A stretch of DNA of 64,000 bases from CALKWS01 sp051020515. Its GTDB lineage: Bacteria; Actinomycetota; Actinomycetes; Actinomycetales; Beutenbergiaceae. Below are positions 28,666-36,877 of this stretch, piece by piece; the first letter of the stretch is position 1; every line of letters starts with the position of its first letter. The position numbers and the translations under genes are program-made. Under the pieces are notes generated by a model, which saw nothing but the letters and a program-made list of their open reading frames with translations, was not told the DNA's origin and did not search any database. The stretch covers positions 124,001 through 188,000 of the forward strand of contig NZ_CP194857.1 of NCBI RefSeq assembly GCF_051020515.1, written 5' to 3'.

Positions 28666-29010
28666 CTACCTCAGCAGGTCCCCGATGGCGGCCAACCGCT
28701 CCGGGACGATCGAGCACCAGACGCGCCGGCCGCGGGGAGTGCGTGTGATGATCCCGGCCTCGGCGAGGACCTTGAGGTGGTAGGTGATCGTCGGCTGCCG
28801 GAAGTTCAGAGCCGCGGCGAGGTCGGTGACGCACGCTTCGCCGGTTGGGCTGTGGTGGATCAGGCTCAGCAGTTGCAACCGGGTCGGAGTGGAGACGACC
28901 TTCAGCAGGCCGGCCGTGCTCTCCGCCTCCTCGCGGCTCATCGCCGGCTGCAACGCCGCAGGTGCCGGCTCGGCATCCGCGGGGCGCCGAGCCGGGGCGG
29001 GGGGGGTCAT
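28666..29010 (-). CDS. arsR: ArsR/SmtB family transcriptional regulator
   Basis: A 114-residue winged-helix repressor with DLAAALNFRQPTITYHL as recognition helix and a typical wing (TRTPRGRRVWCSI). Classical arsenite sensors carry CVCDL before this helix. Here it reads ACVTDL, so one of the paired cysteines is missing; C in VWCSI could take part. It lies inside the arsenate-reductase cluster, so it probably controls it, but the effector is not certain. The ATG at 29010 follows a run of G and is preferred over 29058. Confidence 0.88.
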   Translation of the reverse strand: MTPPAPARRPADAEPAPAALQPAMSREEAESTAGLLKVVSTPTRLQLLSLIHHSPTGEACVTDLAAALNFRQPTITYHLKVLAEAGIITRTPRGRRVWCSIVPERLAAIGDLLR

Positions 29011-29076
29011 GGCACGCCATCCTAGCCCCGGCGCCGCGCCGGATCGGCGGGGGCACATCGGCGGGGCCGCAGGCCA

Positions 29077-29799
29077 TCAGGGCTCCAGGAGCAGTTCGGT
29101 CATGAGTCGGCGCACGTGGGCGTCGACCACGTCCCGGATCCGCCGGGCCTCCTCGACCGTGGCCTCCGCCGGGTCTTCCAGGGGCCAGTGCTCGTATCGC
29201 TTGCCCGGATAGACCGGGCAGGCATCTCCGCAGCCCATCGCGATCACGACGTCGGCGGCTCGCACCACCTCGTCGGTCAGCGGCTTGGGGAACTCCGCGG
29301 TGAGGTCGACGCCCACCTCGGCCATCGCGGCCACCACGCTCGGGTGGATCGCTTCCTCCGGTGCGGAACCCGCTGAACGCACGCGCACCCGGCCGGCCGC
29401 ACGCCGGTTGAGCAGACCGGCCGCCATCTGGGAACGCCCGGCGTTCTGGACGCAGACGAACAGCACCTCGGGCACATCGCGCGGCACCACTGCCTCGGCC
29501 CGGGCCAGGGCGTGCAACCGGTCCGCGGCGAACCGTGCCGTCAGGGCCGGCAGGTGGGTGGGGACCCTCGACGTCCGCGCTAGTGCGGCATGAGACTCCA
29601 CCACGTAACGGTCGACCGTCTCGGGACTGAACACACTGGCGAACCGTTCCGCGAGGTCTTGCGCGATCCGGTCCAGGACCCGGTCGGGGCGGAGCAGTCC
29701 CGACAACCCCCCGCCCTCGCTCCGCACCGCCGGGACGGCTGTGTCGTCCCGGGGGTGAGCCTCATGCGGGGCGCGGCCGTCGACGCCCGCGGAGGTCAT
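29077..29799 (-). CDS. arsC: Arsenate reductase with N-terminal three-helix bundle
   Basis: A 240-residue protein. Residues 1-38 are disordered, residues 40-102 form the three-helix bundle (AQDLAERFASVF, VESHAALARTS), and the LMW-phosphatase domain has the P-loop CVQNAGRS (C116 to R122) plus AMGCGDACP. This is the layout of actinobacterial mycothiol-dependent arsenate reductases. It converts arsenate to arsenite (through an arseno-mycothiol intermediate in this family) for export by ArsB. Its start overlaps the preceding arsC stop by 4 bases, so they are co-translated. Confidence 0.88.
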   Translation of the reverse strand: MTSAGVDGRAPHEAHPRDDTAVPAVRSEGGGLSGLLRPDRVLDRIAQDLAERFASVFSPETVDRYVVESHAALARTSRVPTHLPALTARFAADRLHALARAEAVVPRDVPEVLFVCVQNAGRSQMAAGLLNRRAAGRVRVRSAGSAPEEAIHPSVVAAMAEVGVDLTAEFPKPLTDEVVRAADVVIAMGCGDACPVYPGKRYEHWPLEDPAEATVEEARRIRDVVDAHVRRLMTELLLEP

Positions 29800-30214
29800 C
29801 GCGCTGCCGCCGCGGGCAGCAACTCCGTCAGTAGTTTCTGGACCCGGACCTGGATGTCGTCACGTACCCGGCGGACGGTCTCGATGTCCTTGCCCGCAGG
29901 GTCCTCCAGCTCCCAGTCCTCGTACCGAACCCCCGGGAAGTAGGGGCAGGCATCCCCGCAGCCCATCGTGACCACCACGTCGGAGGACTGCACCGCATCC
30001 GGGGTGTGAGAATCTTGGGCTCATTGGCGGAGATGTCGATGCCGAGCTCCTTCATCGCCTCCACGGCAACGGGGTTGATCTGGTCCTTCGGCGCCGAACC
30101 GGCCGACCGCACCTCCACCCGCCCTGCGGATAGGGCGGTGAGTAGACCCGCGGCCATCTGGGAACGACCGGCATTGTGGACGCAGACGAACAGGACGCTG
30201 GGAGGGTGAGCCAT
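29796..30214 (-). CDS. arsC: Arsenate reductase, stand-alone LMW-phosphatase type (frameshifted)
   Basis: The compact form: VLFVCVHNAGRSQMAAG puts the P-loop at C11 to R17. The frame runs to NEPKILTP near 30003 and then fails. The other frame carries DAVQSSDVVVTMGCGDACP and finishes at 29796. The join lies in ACACCCC, one base short or two long. The corrected protein is about 139 residues, normal for ArsC of this type (for example the corynebacterial ArsC proteins). The role is arsenate reduction. Close similarity of motifs to the neighbouring three-helix version suggests tandem duplication followed by divergence. Confidence 0.85.
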
Positions 30215-30228
30215 CTGGTGATCTCCTT

Positions 30229-30902
30229 CTAGGGCATCGGGGACAGTCGGGGCGCGAGAGTCTGGACCCTGCGCGTGAGTTCATCGAGCGCTTCGTCGAA
30301 CGCGCCGTCGTCCCCGCGGGTGACGGGGTCGGGAACCGACCAGTGGATGTCGATGGGCAAGGCCAGTTCCTCGTGGGCCCGGTCGCAGACGCTGATGAGC
30401 AGGTCACCCTCCGCCAGCACGTCGCTGAGGTGCCGGGGCCGCACCAGGGGCAGGTCCAGGCCGTGACGGCGGGCGACCTCGATGGCCCCGCGGGAGATCC
30501 GGTCAGCGGGTGGGTACCGGCCGAGATCACCGGAACCTGGCTCGCGACGCGCCACAGTGCGGCGGCGAGGTGGGAGCGAGCGGAGTTTCGGGTGCACACG
30601 AACACCACCCGCACGACCCGGCGATGGTCCCAGGGCGTGAGTTCGTCCAACGACCCGGGCACGATCTGGACGTAACTGCGTCGTCGATCGGCCTCGGACT
30701 TCTTCCGGCTCAGCACCCCTTCACGCTCCAGCACACCGAGATGGTGGGCCACGAGGTTCGACGGCGCACCCAGGGTCTCAGCGAGTTCGGAGGGCGAGGC
30801 ATCGCCCAGGGCCAACACGTCGAGGATCCGCAGCCGTGCTGGGTCGGCGAGGGCGGCGTGCAACCGGGCTCGCCGCTCGATCGAACTTCCCTCATCACTC
30901 AT
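30229..30902 (-). CDS. ArsR-type HTH fused to LMW-phosphatase arsenate-reductase domain (frameshifted)
   Basis: Residues 1-85 are a clear ArsR-family winged helix (ALADPARLRILDVLALG, PSNLVAHHLGVLEREG). Residues about 97-223 are a LMW-phosphatase domain with P-loop CTRNSARS (C103 to R109). One base is missing near 30510: the frame SAGTHP continues in the other frame as ADRISRGAIEVARRHG. The corrected chain is about 225 residues, a fusion widespread in actinobacteria. Unlike its neighbours it lacks the CGDAC motif, so a sensor role is as likely as catalysis. The ATG at 30902 lies directly after an inverted repeat and lacks a ribosome site, suggesting a leaderless mRNA. Confidence 0.83.
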
Positions 30903-30906
30903 TGAG

Positions 30907-30920
30907 TCAATAGTGATTGA
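30907..30920. promoter_or_regulatory. Inverted repeat, candidate ArsR operator
   Basis: TCAAT-AGTG-ATTGA, a perfect 5-base inverted repeat five bases from the start codon of the HTH-LMWP fusion gene. The wider region also carries repeated ACTCAAT on the coding strand. Position and AT-richness fit autoregulation by the adjacent ArsR-type protein. Confidence 0.5.
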
Positions 30921-30995
30921 GTAATGCGACGGTGTCAACCCGCGCCACCCCGGGAGGCCTCGCTGCCGGATGGCCAGGCCCTACCGTCAGGGGTC

Positions 30996-32495
30996 TCAGG
31001 CGCCGAGGATCGTCAACCACCCGGCAAGTGCGAGCAGCGTGACGGCCAGTACCGGGATCGTGAGCACGATCCCGATCTTGAAGTAGGTTCCCCATCCGAT
31101 GTGCATGCCCTTGCGATCAAGGACCGACAACCACAGCAGCGTCGCCAGGGATCCGATCGGGGTGATCTTCGGCCCCAGATCCGCCCCGATCACGGCCGCG
31201 TAGACCATCATCTGTTCGGTCAGCCCGGTAGCCCCGGCTGATTCGATGCCCAGGGCGGCGATCAAGGTGGTGGGCATGTTGTTCATCACCGACGACATCC
31301 CGGCCACCAGGAAACCGGTACCGGTGGCCGTGGCCAGGTCGCCATGCTGGGCTATCGCCGCCAACAACTCCCCCAGGTGGTCGGTGAGGCCTTGATTGCG
31401 CAGCCCATAGACCACCAGGTACATCCCCAGGCTGAACAGCACGATCTGCCACGGGGCGCCCCGCACCACCGACCACACCGCGATCGCAGGTTCGGCCGAG
31501 GTGAGCGGCGCCGTCCGGCTCAGTCCGGCCCCGCCCTGACCGAACCGGGCAAGGTCCGTCACGGCCGGCGCCGCCCCCTCCTGCCGCTCGTCCCCGGCGT
31601 CCGGCACGTGGGCATCGGTCGCCGGGAGTGCGGCGAGGTCCTCGTCCTGACCCGACGGGCGTGCCCGGGCACCGACCCGGCGGAACAACGCCCGTGGCCG
31701 GCGGGCTGCGATCAGCGCAAGCACCAACGCGCCGGGCCCGGCCACGGCGGCAACCGGCATGCCGACGGCATCGGCAGCGAAGTAGCCGATCAGCACGATC
31801 ACCAGCACGACGACGCCGGCTCGGAACGTCGTCGGATCGCCCACCGCCTCGGCCGGACGCCGCAACGCGCTGGGGTCATACCGACCCGGAATGTCCTTGC
31901 GGAAGAACAACCGCAGCATCCCCAGGCTCGCGGCGACCGAGACGAGCGCCACCGGCACCATGACCAGGGCGTACCGAGCGAAGCCGATTCCGAAGTAGTC
32001 GGCAATCACGATGTTGACCAGGTTGGACACGACGAAGGGCAGACTGGCGGTGTCGGCGATGAAGCCGGTGGCGATCACCAGCCCGAAGGCGACCTTCGGC
32101 GAGAACTTCAACGCCATGATCATCCCGAACACGATCGGGGTCAGGGTCAGGGCGGCGCCGTCGTTGGCGAACACCGCCGCGACCGCCGCGCCGAGTACGA
32201 CGATGAGGTTGAACAACGCACTACCGCTGCCCCGTGCCCAGCGGGCCACGTGCAGGGCAGACCACTCGAAGAAGCCCGCCTCGTCCAGGATCGAGCAGAT
32301 GATGATGATGGCGACGAAGGTCAACGTGGCGTTCCACACGATGCCCCACACCACGGAGACGTCACTGAGATGGACCACCCCGGCCAGAAGTGCCACCACG
32401 GCGCCGCCCAGGGCGCTCCACCCGATGCCCAACCCTCTCGGCTGCCAGATCACCAGGACAAGGGTGACGGCGAAGATGACCAGCGCGAGCAGCAC
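30996..32495 (-). CDS. arsB: ArsB-type arsenite efflux transporter
   Basis: A 499-residue membrane protein of the ArsB/NhaD ion-transporter superfamily. About 11-12 hydrophobic segments are visible, with conserved motifs LVIWQPRGLGIGWSA, AVFANDGAALTLTPIV and SSVMNNMPTTL. It exports arsenite, the product of the arsenate reductases downstream, across the cytoplasmic membrane. The central loop, about residues 255-320, is longer than usual, hydrophilic and acidic (RARPSGQDEDLAALPAT). The start is a GTG at 32495; an in-frame mini-ORF ends just upstream. It is first in the leftward arsenic block. Confidence 0.9.
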   Translation of the reverse strand: MLLALVIFAVTLVLVIWQPRGLGIGWSALGGAVVALLAGVVHLSDVSVVWGIVWNATLTFVAIIIICSILDEAGFFEWSALHVARWARGSGSALFNLIVVLGAAVAAVFANDGAALTLTPIVFGMIMALKFSPKVAFGLVIATGFIADTASLPFVVSNLVNIVIADYFGIGFARYALVMVPVALVSVAASLGMLRLFFRKDIPGRYDPSALRRPAEAVGDPTTFRAGVVVLVIVLIGYFAADAVGMPVAAVAGPGALVLALIAARRPRALFRRVGARARPSGQDEDLAALPATDAHVPDAGDERQEGAAPAVTDLARFGQGGAGLSRTAPLTSAEPAIAVWSVVRGAPWQIVLFSLGMYLVVYGLRNQGLTDHLGELLAAIAQHGDLATATGTGFLVAGMSSVMNNMPTTLIAALGIESAGATGLTEQMMVYAAVIGADLGPKITPIGSLATLLWLSVLDRKGMHIGWGTYFKIGIVLTIPVLAVTLLALAGWLTILGA

Positions 32496-32575
32496 GCCTC
32501 ACACCTGCCCGTGCAGGTTCGTCGTCGTGGACATGACGCGTCGAGCCCTTCTTGTCAGCGCACGGTCGCCTTCAC

Positions 32576-32634
32576 ATTGACGACCATCGATCAAACACCG
32601 CGCAGCATGGCACGACCCATCGATAGGCGTCAAT
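32576..32634. promoter_or_regulatory. Candidate operator region in front of arsB
   Basis: ATTGACG (32576-32582) and CGTCAAT (32628-32634) form an inverted pair. Between them the octamer CCATCGAT occurs twice, at 32584-32591 and 32617-32624. The arrangement lies 80-140 bases upstream of the arsB GTG, where a metalloid-responsive repressor would bind. It is unproven. Confidence 0.35.
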
Positions 32635-32680
32635 CTGTAGCGTGCACCCTCGCCCCCGGTACCGATTCCGGCCGACAAAG

Positions 32681-32718
32681 AAGGGGCGCGAAGACCGCAT
32701 CCGGTCTTCGCGCCCCTT
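32681..32718 (-). terminator. Strong rho-independent terminator of hup
   Basis: A perfect 17-base-pair stem (AAGGGGCGCGAAGACCG with its complement) closes a 4-base loop (CATC). On the minus strand it is followed by a T-rich stretch (TTCTTTGT). It lies after the hup stop and is one of the clearest terminators in the window. Confidence 0.9.
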
Positions 32719-32724
32719 CGTAGC

Positions 32725-32747
32725 CCGCTCGGGTCAGACCCGAGCGG
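32725..32747. terminator. Second hairpin directly after hup
   Basis: CCGCTCGGG and CCCGAGCGG form a 9-base-pair stem with a 5-base loop (TCAGA), 7 bases beyond the hup stop and just before the larger terminator. It may protect the abundant hup mRNA 3' end or add to termination. Confidence 0.65.
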
Positions 32748-32753
32748 AGTGGG

Positions 32754-33035
32754 TCACTTGGCGACGGCCTTCTTCAGGACCGAGCCGGCAGAGACCTTCA
32801 CGCCGTATCCGGCGGGGATCTCGATCTCTTCACCGGTGCGGGGGTTACGGCCGGTGCGGGCAGCGCGCTCGACGCGCTCCACGCTCAGCAGGCCGGTGAC
32901 CTTGACGGGCTCACCCTTGCCCAGGGACTCCACCAGAACCTCCTGGAAGGCACCCAGGGCGGCGTCAGCCTGGGACTTGTTCAGTCCAGACTTCTCGGCA
33001 ATTGCAGCTACGAGGTCAGTGCGGTTGACGGACAC
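32754..33035 (-). CDS. hup: HU family DNA-binding protein
   Basis: A 93-residue histone-like protein: MSVNRTDLVAAIAEKSGLNK, GLLSVERVERAARTGRNPRT (DNA-intercalating arm region) and the basic end VLKKAVAK. It lacks the long Lys/Ala/Pro tail of mycobacterial HupB, so it is the short form found in many Micrococcales. It compacts and bends DNA in the nucleoid. High expression is suggested by the tandem hairpins after it and the AT-richer promoter region 33036-33201. Confidence 0.96.
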   Translation of the reverse strand: MSVNRTDLVAAIAEKSGLNKSQADAALGAFQEVLVESLGKGEPVKVTGLLSVERVERAARTGRNPRTGEEIEIPAGYGVKVSAGSVLKKAVAK

Positions 33036-33201
33036 GTAAGTTCCCTCTCATCGATCTTGATCGCAACCCGTCTGGGTAGCGCCGTGACGACACTACGACT
33101 CCGATGGGGCAATCGGCACCAACACGCTCGTTTTCAGCGAGATTTCGCCGATTCTTTCGAGTTCAATCTCCACATCAATCACATTACTCACATGTGTCAC
33201 A

Positions 33202-35328
33202 TCAGTAACGACCCTTGGCACCGTCCGCGGCTCCGGGCGGCGAATCGCCTCCCAGGGCGGTGGCAGTGCCAGAACCTGCCGCGGAACCTGCTTCGTCCTG
33301 GGCGTGCAATCGGCGCAGGTAGTCGTTGTAGTCGTGCAATTCCCGGTCGCCGTCGCGCACGGCTCGCTCATCCAGTCGGCGGGCCTGACGCTCATCCGAG
33401 CGCAGCCACTGTGCGGCCAGGACCAGGGCGGCGATGATCACCGGGAACTCACCGGCGCCCCAGGCGATCGCCCCACCGACGGATTGGTCGGCCAGCAGCG
33501 CCTCCGTGTCGGTGAAGCCCAGCTGGTTCCACCAGTCCTCGGCGAGGACGTAACTGAGGGCCATCACCGAGATGCCGAAGAAGGCGTGGAAGACCATCGT
33601 CACCAACAGCACCAGCAGCCGGACCAGATGCGGCGGTTTCCGTGGACCGGGGTCCACGCCGATCAGCACCCAGAAGAAGACGTACCCGGTCAGCAGGAAG
33701 TGCGCCTGCATCACCACGTGACCGCCGTGATCGCGCAGCGCCCACTCGAACCAGCCGGTGAAGTAGAAGGCGATCAGGCTCCCGGCGAAGATCACTCCCG
33801 CGACCACCGGCCGGGTGATGAAGTGGCCGTACCGGGACTGCAGTATCACCAACAGCCACTCGCGCACGCCCCGGGAGCCGTCGCGCCGCACCGGCAACGC
33901 CCGCAGCGCCAGCAGCACCGGCGCCCCGAGTACCAACAGCAACGGGATCACCATCATCAGGCTCATGTGCTGGAGCATGTGGGTGCTGAACTGCAGCCGC
34001 CCGTACACGCCCAGCCCGCCGCTGGTGGAGAAGACCAGCAGCACCATCGCCAGGAGCCAGCAGATCGTGCGGTGGATCGGCCAGGTCACCGAGCGTCGCG
34101 TCAGGATGCGCACCCCCCGCAGGTACAGGATCGAGGCGAGCAGCACCGCGGCGATCAGCATCCAGTCCGGTTGCACCTGGGTGAGAAGGTTCACCGGCGA
34201 GACCGGCGGGGGCGGGGCGAAGCCCAGCAGCGCATGCTGGACGTCGTAGGTGACCCGCTCCTGGGGCACCGGCGGGGCACTTGCCGACAGTGCCACGGAG
34301 ACCCCCACCGTCAGGGCCATCACCACGATCTCACCGGCCGCCAGACGCACGAACCGGCGCGTGCCCGTGGGCCCGTCCAGGGAGGGGAGGATCCGTTGCC
34401 GCTGCACCCAGCCGGCCGTGCCGAGCACAGCCAGCGCCGCGATCTTGACCAGCAGCAGCCGGCCGTAGGGATGGGCGAACAGATCCTCCGGGCCCTGCAG
34501 CCGCAGCAGTCCGTTGACCACACCGGAGAGCGCAACCGCGGCGAACGCCACCAGGGCCAGCCGGGAGTAACGCAGCGTCACCGGGCGCAGGTGCCTGCCA
34601 AGGCGCGGCGCCAGCACGCACAGCGCAAGCAACCCTCCGACCCATATGGTCACCCCGATGAGGTGTACGCCGAGACTGTTGACGGCGTTGGCATGTTCAT
34701 CGGCGCCGGCGGCGTGCCCGGAAAGCGCCAGCGGGAGCAATGCCGCGATGCTCAGCCCGCCGGCCCACCCCAACCGGCCGATGCGGCTGGGGAAGGCCAG
34801 CAACACCACCGTCACCAGCACCAGGGCCACCGATAGCACCCGGGTTCGACCGGCCTGCAGCTCGGTGGCGAAGAAGACCACCTGGCCGAACAGCCCCGGG
34901 TCGGTCAGGGGCATACCGATGGTGTGGGCGGTGGTGAGAACGAGGAGACCCAATCCGGCCAGTGCCCAGCACCCGGCGGCCAGGGCGCCCCAGCGGGCCA
35001 GGCGCCACTGGTGGATGCCGGAGACGCCGCGGTGGTCCGGATTCCCGGGCAGGGCGAAGGCGGCCAGCACCGCGGTACCGACCGTCGCCGCGGCGGCGAT
35101 GTCATGGACGGCCCGGGAGACCGGGAGCCCGTACCGCACGCCGGCCCCGGGGTCCAGCAGCGCCTGGGCAACCAACTCACCGGTCGTGGTCAGGGCGAGC
35201 AGACTCACGGCCACCGCTACCACCAATGCCACGCCGATCAAGGCGAGGTAGCCACGCCGGCCGCCTAGCCGTCGCCGACCCTGCGTGGCCGGTGACCCGG
35301 TTCGCGTGGCGTCAGAAACCGCTGGCAC
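33202..35328 (-). CDS. CopD-CtaG fusion: copper resistance / cytochrome c oxidase assembly membrane protein
   Basis: A 708-residue polytopic membrane protein. Residues about 30-350 match the CopD family (copper-import-like, HAAGADEHANAVNSLGVHLIG with several His). Residues about 395-655 match the CtaG caa3-type oxidase assembly family (STHMLQHMSLMMVIPLLLVLGAP, and VMQAHFLLTGYVFFWVLIG). Such fusions are common in actinobacteria and are thought to supply copper to the oxidase. A basic cytoplasmic tail rich in Arg/Asp ends the protein. About 20 membrane segments are expected. It stands alone with hup downstream. Confidence 0.9.
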   Translation of the reverse strand: MPAVSDATRTGSPATQGRRRLGGRRGYLALIGVALVVAVAVSLLALTTTGELVAQALLDPGAGVRYGLPVSRAVHDIAAAATVGTAVLAAFALPGNPDHRGVSGIHQWRLARWGALAAGCWALAGLGLLVLTTAHTIGMPLTDPGLFGQVVFFATELQAGRTRVLSVALVLVTVVLLAFPSRIGRLGWAGGLSIAALLPLALSGHAAGADEHANAVNSLGVHLIGVTIWVGGLLALCVLAPRLGRHLRPVTLRYSRLALVAFAAVALSGVVNGLLRLQGPEDLFAHPYGRLLLVKIAALAVLGTAGWVQRQRILPSLDGPTGTRRFVRLAAGEIVVMALTVGVSVALSASAPPVPQERVTYDVQHALLGFAPPPPVSPVNLLTQVQPDWMLIAAVLLASILYLRGVRILTRRSVTWPIHRTICWLLAMVLLVFSTSGGLGVYGRLQFSTHMLQHMSLMMVIPLLLVLGAPVLLALRALPVRRDGSRGVREWLLVILQSRYGHFITRPVVAGVIFAGSLIAFYFTGWFEWALRDHGGHVVMQAHFLLTGYVFFWVLIGVDPGPRKPPHLVRLLVLLVTMVFHAFFGISVMALSYVLAEDWWNQLGFTDTEALLADQSVGGAIAWGAGEFPVIIAALVLAAQWLRSDERQARRLDERAVRDGDRELHDYNDYLRRLHAQDEAGSAAGSGTATALGGDSPPGAADGAKGRY

Positions 35329-35656
35329 CTGTGTTCACCTCGGACTGCTCTGGTAGGAAGGCTGTGGGGCCGGGCCGAACGACCCGGTCCCTGGCACGGA
35401 CGGAACGCCCGTCCAGCCGGGGCTGGATCGCCCGAGTTCGACGGCGCATCCCCCGGGCGGCGCGCAGCGCCGTCGTCGGATCGAGGGACCTCGCCGGGTT
35501 CGCCGGGTTGGTCCCTAGTGTACGACCGGCCGGCCGGGTCCCGAGTTGGTGGGTCCCGTGGGCCACAGCGGAGGGCCGGTCCGTCGGCCCGCAGGGGGCG
35601 GCACGACAGGTCGGTGATTAGGCTCGACGCGAGGCGAACCCAACCGGAGGTGGACG
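35329..35656. other. Intergenic gap between divergent genes
   Basis: A GC-rich gap between the starts of the CopD-CtaG gene (minus) and the acyl-CoA-dehydrogenase-like gene (plus). Reading frames crossing it are shadows with no family features. The only clear signal is GGAGGT at 35646-35651 serving the rightward gene. Promoters for both directions must lie here but no consensus is convincing. Confidence 0.6.
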
Positions 35657-36799
35657 ATGAGCGTGTTGACCGAGGAGTTGTTGGAGCGGATCCGCGAGCG
35701 CGCCGCCGGGTACGACGAACGCAACGAGTTCCCCATCGAGGACTTCGACGAGCTCGCCGGTGCCGGCTACTTACGCTCCCTGGTGCCGGTGGACCTGGGC
35801 GGCTCGGGCCTCTCCCTGGCCCAGATGGTCGGCGAACAGATGCGCCTGGCCGGGGCCTCGGGCGCCACCGCGTTGGCCGTGAACATGCACCACGTCTGGC
35901 TCGCGGTGGCCCGGGTGATGGCCGACCGCGGCGACGACGCGCTGGAGTTCGTGGTGCGGGAGGCCGCCGAGGGGGAGGTGCTCGCCTTCGGTATCTCCGA
36001 GCCTGGCAATGACCTGGTGCTGTTCGGTTCGCGCACCGAGGCACGGCCCGACGGCGAAGGCGGCTACACCTTTCATGGCACCAAGATCTTCACCTCCCTG
36101 GCGCCGGTGTGGACCCGGCTGGGCACCTTCGGCAGCGATCACACCTCCCCCGATGCGCCCAAGAGCGTCTACGCCTTCATCACCCGTTCGGGCGTAGCGA
36201 CCAAGGACGACTGGGACACCATGGGTATGCGCGCCACCCAGTCCCACACCACCGTGCTCGACGGGGCCCGCGCCGCAGCAGATCGGGTGGTGCGCCGCCT
36301 GGACCCCGGGCCCAACCCCGACCCGTTGATCTTCGGGATCTTCTCCTCGTTCGAGATCCTCACCTCCTCGGTGTACGTCGGGATCGCCCAGCGCGCCCTG
36401 GACCTGGCGATCGAAGCCGTGCGCGCCCGTACCTCGATGCAGCACGACGGCACGACGCTCGCGCACCTGCCCGACCCGCGGCGCCGGATCGCGGCGGCCG
36501 GAATCGCCCTGGAGGGTGCCAGGACGCAACTACTGGCGCTGGCCAGGGATGTGGACGAGCAGGTCGAGCACGGTCCGGCGTGGTTCGCCAAACTCTCCTC
36601 GTTGAAGGTGCGGACCACGCAGGCCGCCAAGGACGTGGTGGAACACGCCGTGCGGGCCGCCGGCGGCGCCTCCTACTTCCGCCGCCACGAGTTGTCCCGG
36701 CTGTACCGCGACGTGCTGGCCGGCATCTTCCATCCCTCCTCGGAAGACTCGGCCCACCAGACGATGGCCACCCACCTGCTCGGTCCCGTCCCGGACTGA
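35657..36799 (+). CDS. Acyl-CoA dehydrogenase family flavoprotein
   Basis: A 380-residue acyl-CoA-dehydrogenase-fold protein, with an N-terminal helical domain, a middle beta domain (FGISEPGND, YTFHGTKIFTSL) and a C-terminal helical domain. The position equivalent to the catalytic glutamate of short- and medium-chain enzymes is not present: the motif reads LYRDVLAGIFHPSSEDS. It may therefore be a flavin-dependent monooxygenase of the DszC/HpaB-like branch, or use a base elsewhere. The start follows GGAGGT. It is followed by an ABC ATPase gene after 78 bases. Confidence 0.82.
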   Translation: MSVLTEELLERIRERAAGYDERNEFPIEDFDELAGAGYLRSLVPVDLGGSGLSLAQMVGEQMRLAGASGATALAVNMHHVWLAVARVMADRGDDALEFVVREAAEGEVLAFGISEPGNDLVLFGSRTEARPDGEGGYTFHGTKIFTSLAPVWTRLGTFGSDHTSPDAPKSVYAFITRSGVATKDDWDTMGMRATQSHTTVLDGARAAADRVVRRLDPGPNPDPLIFGIFSSFEILTSSVYVGIAQRALDLAIEAVRARTSMQHDGTTLAHLPDPRRRIAAAGIALEGARTQLLALARDVDEQVEHGPAWFAKLSSLKVRTTQAAKDVVEHAVRAAGGASYFRRHELSRLYRDVLAGIFHPSSEDSAHQTMATHLLGPVPD

Positions 36800-36877
36800 G
36801 CGCACCACCTCGGGCGCGCCGGCCGCGCCGGATACGATGCGGAAGGAAACGTTCACCACCCAAGGAGTCCACCCGAA

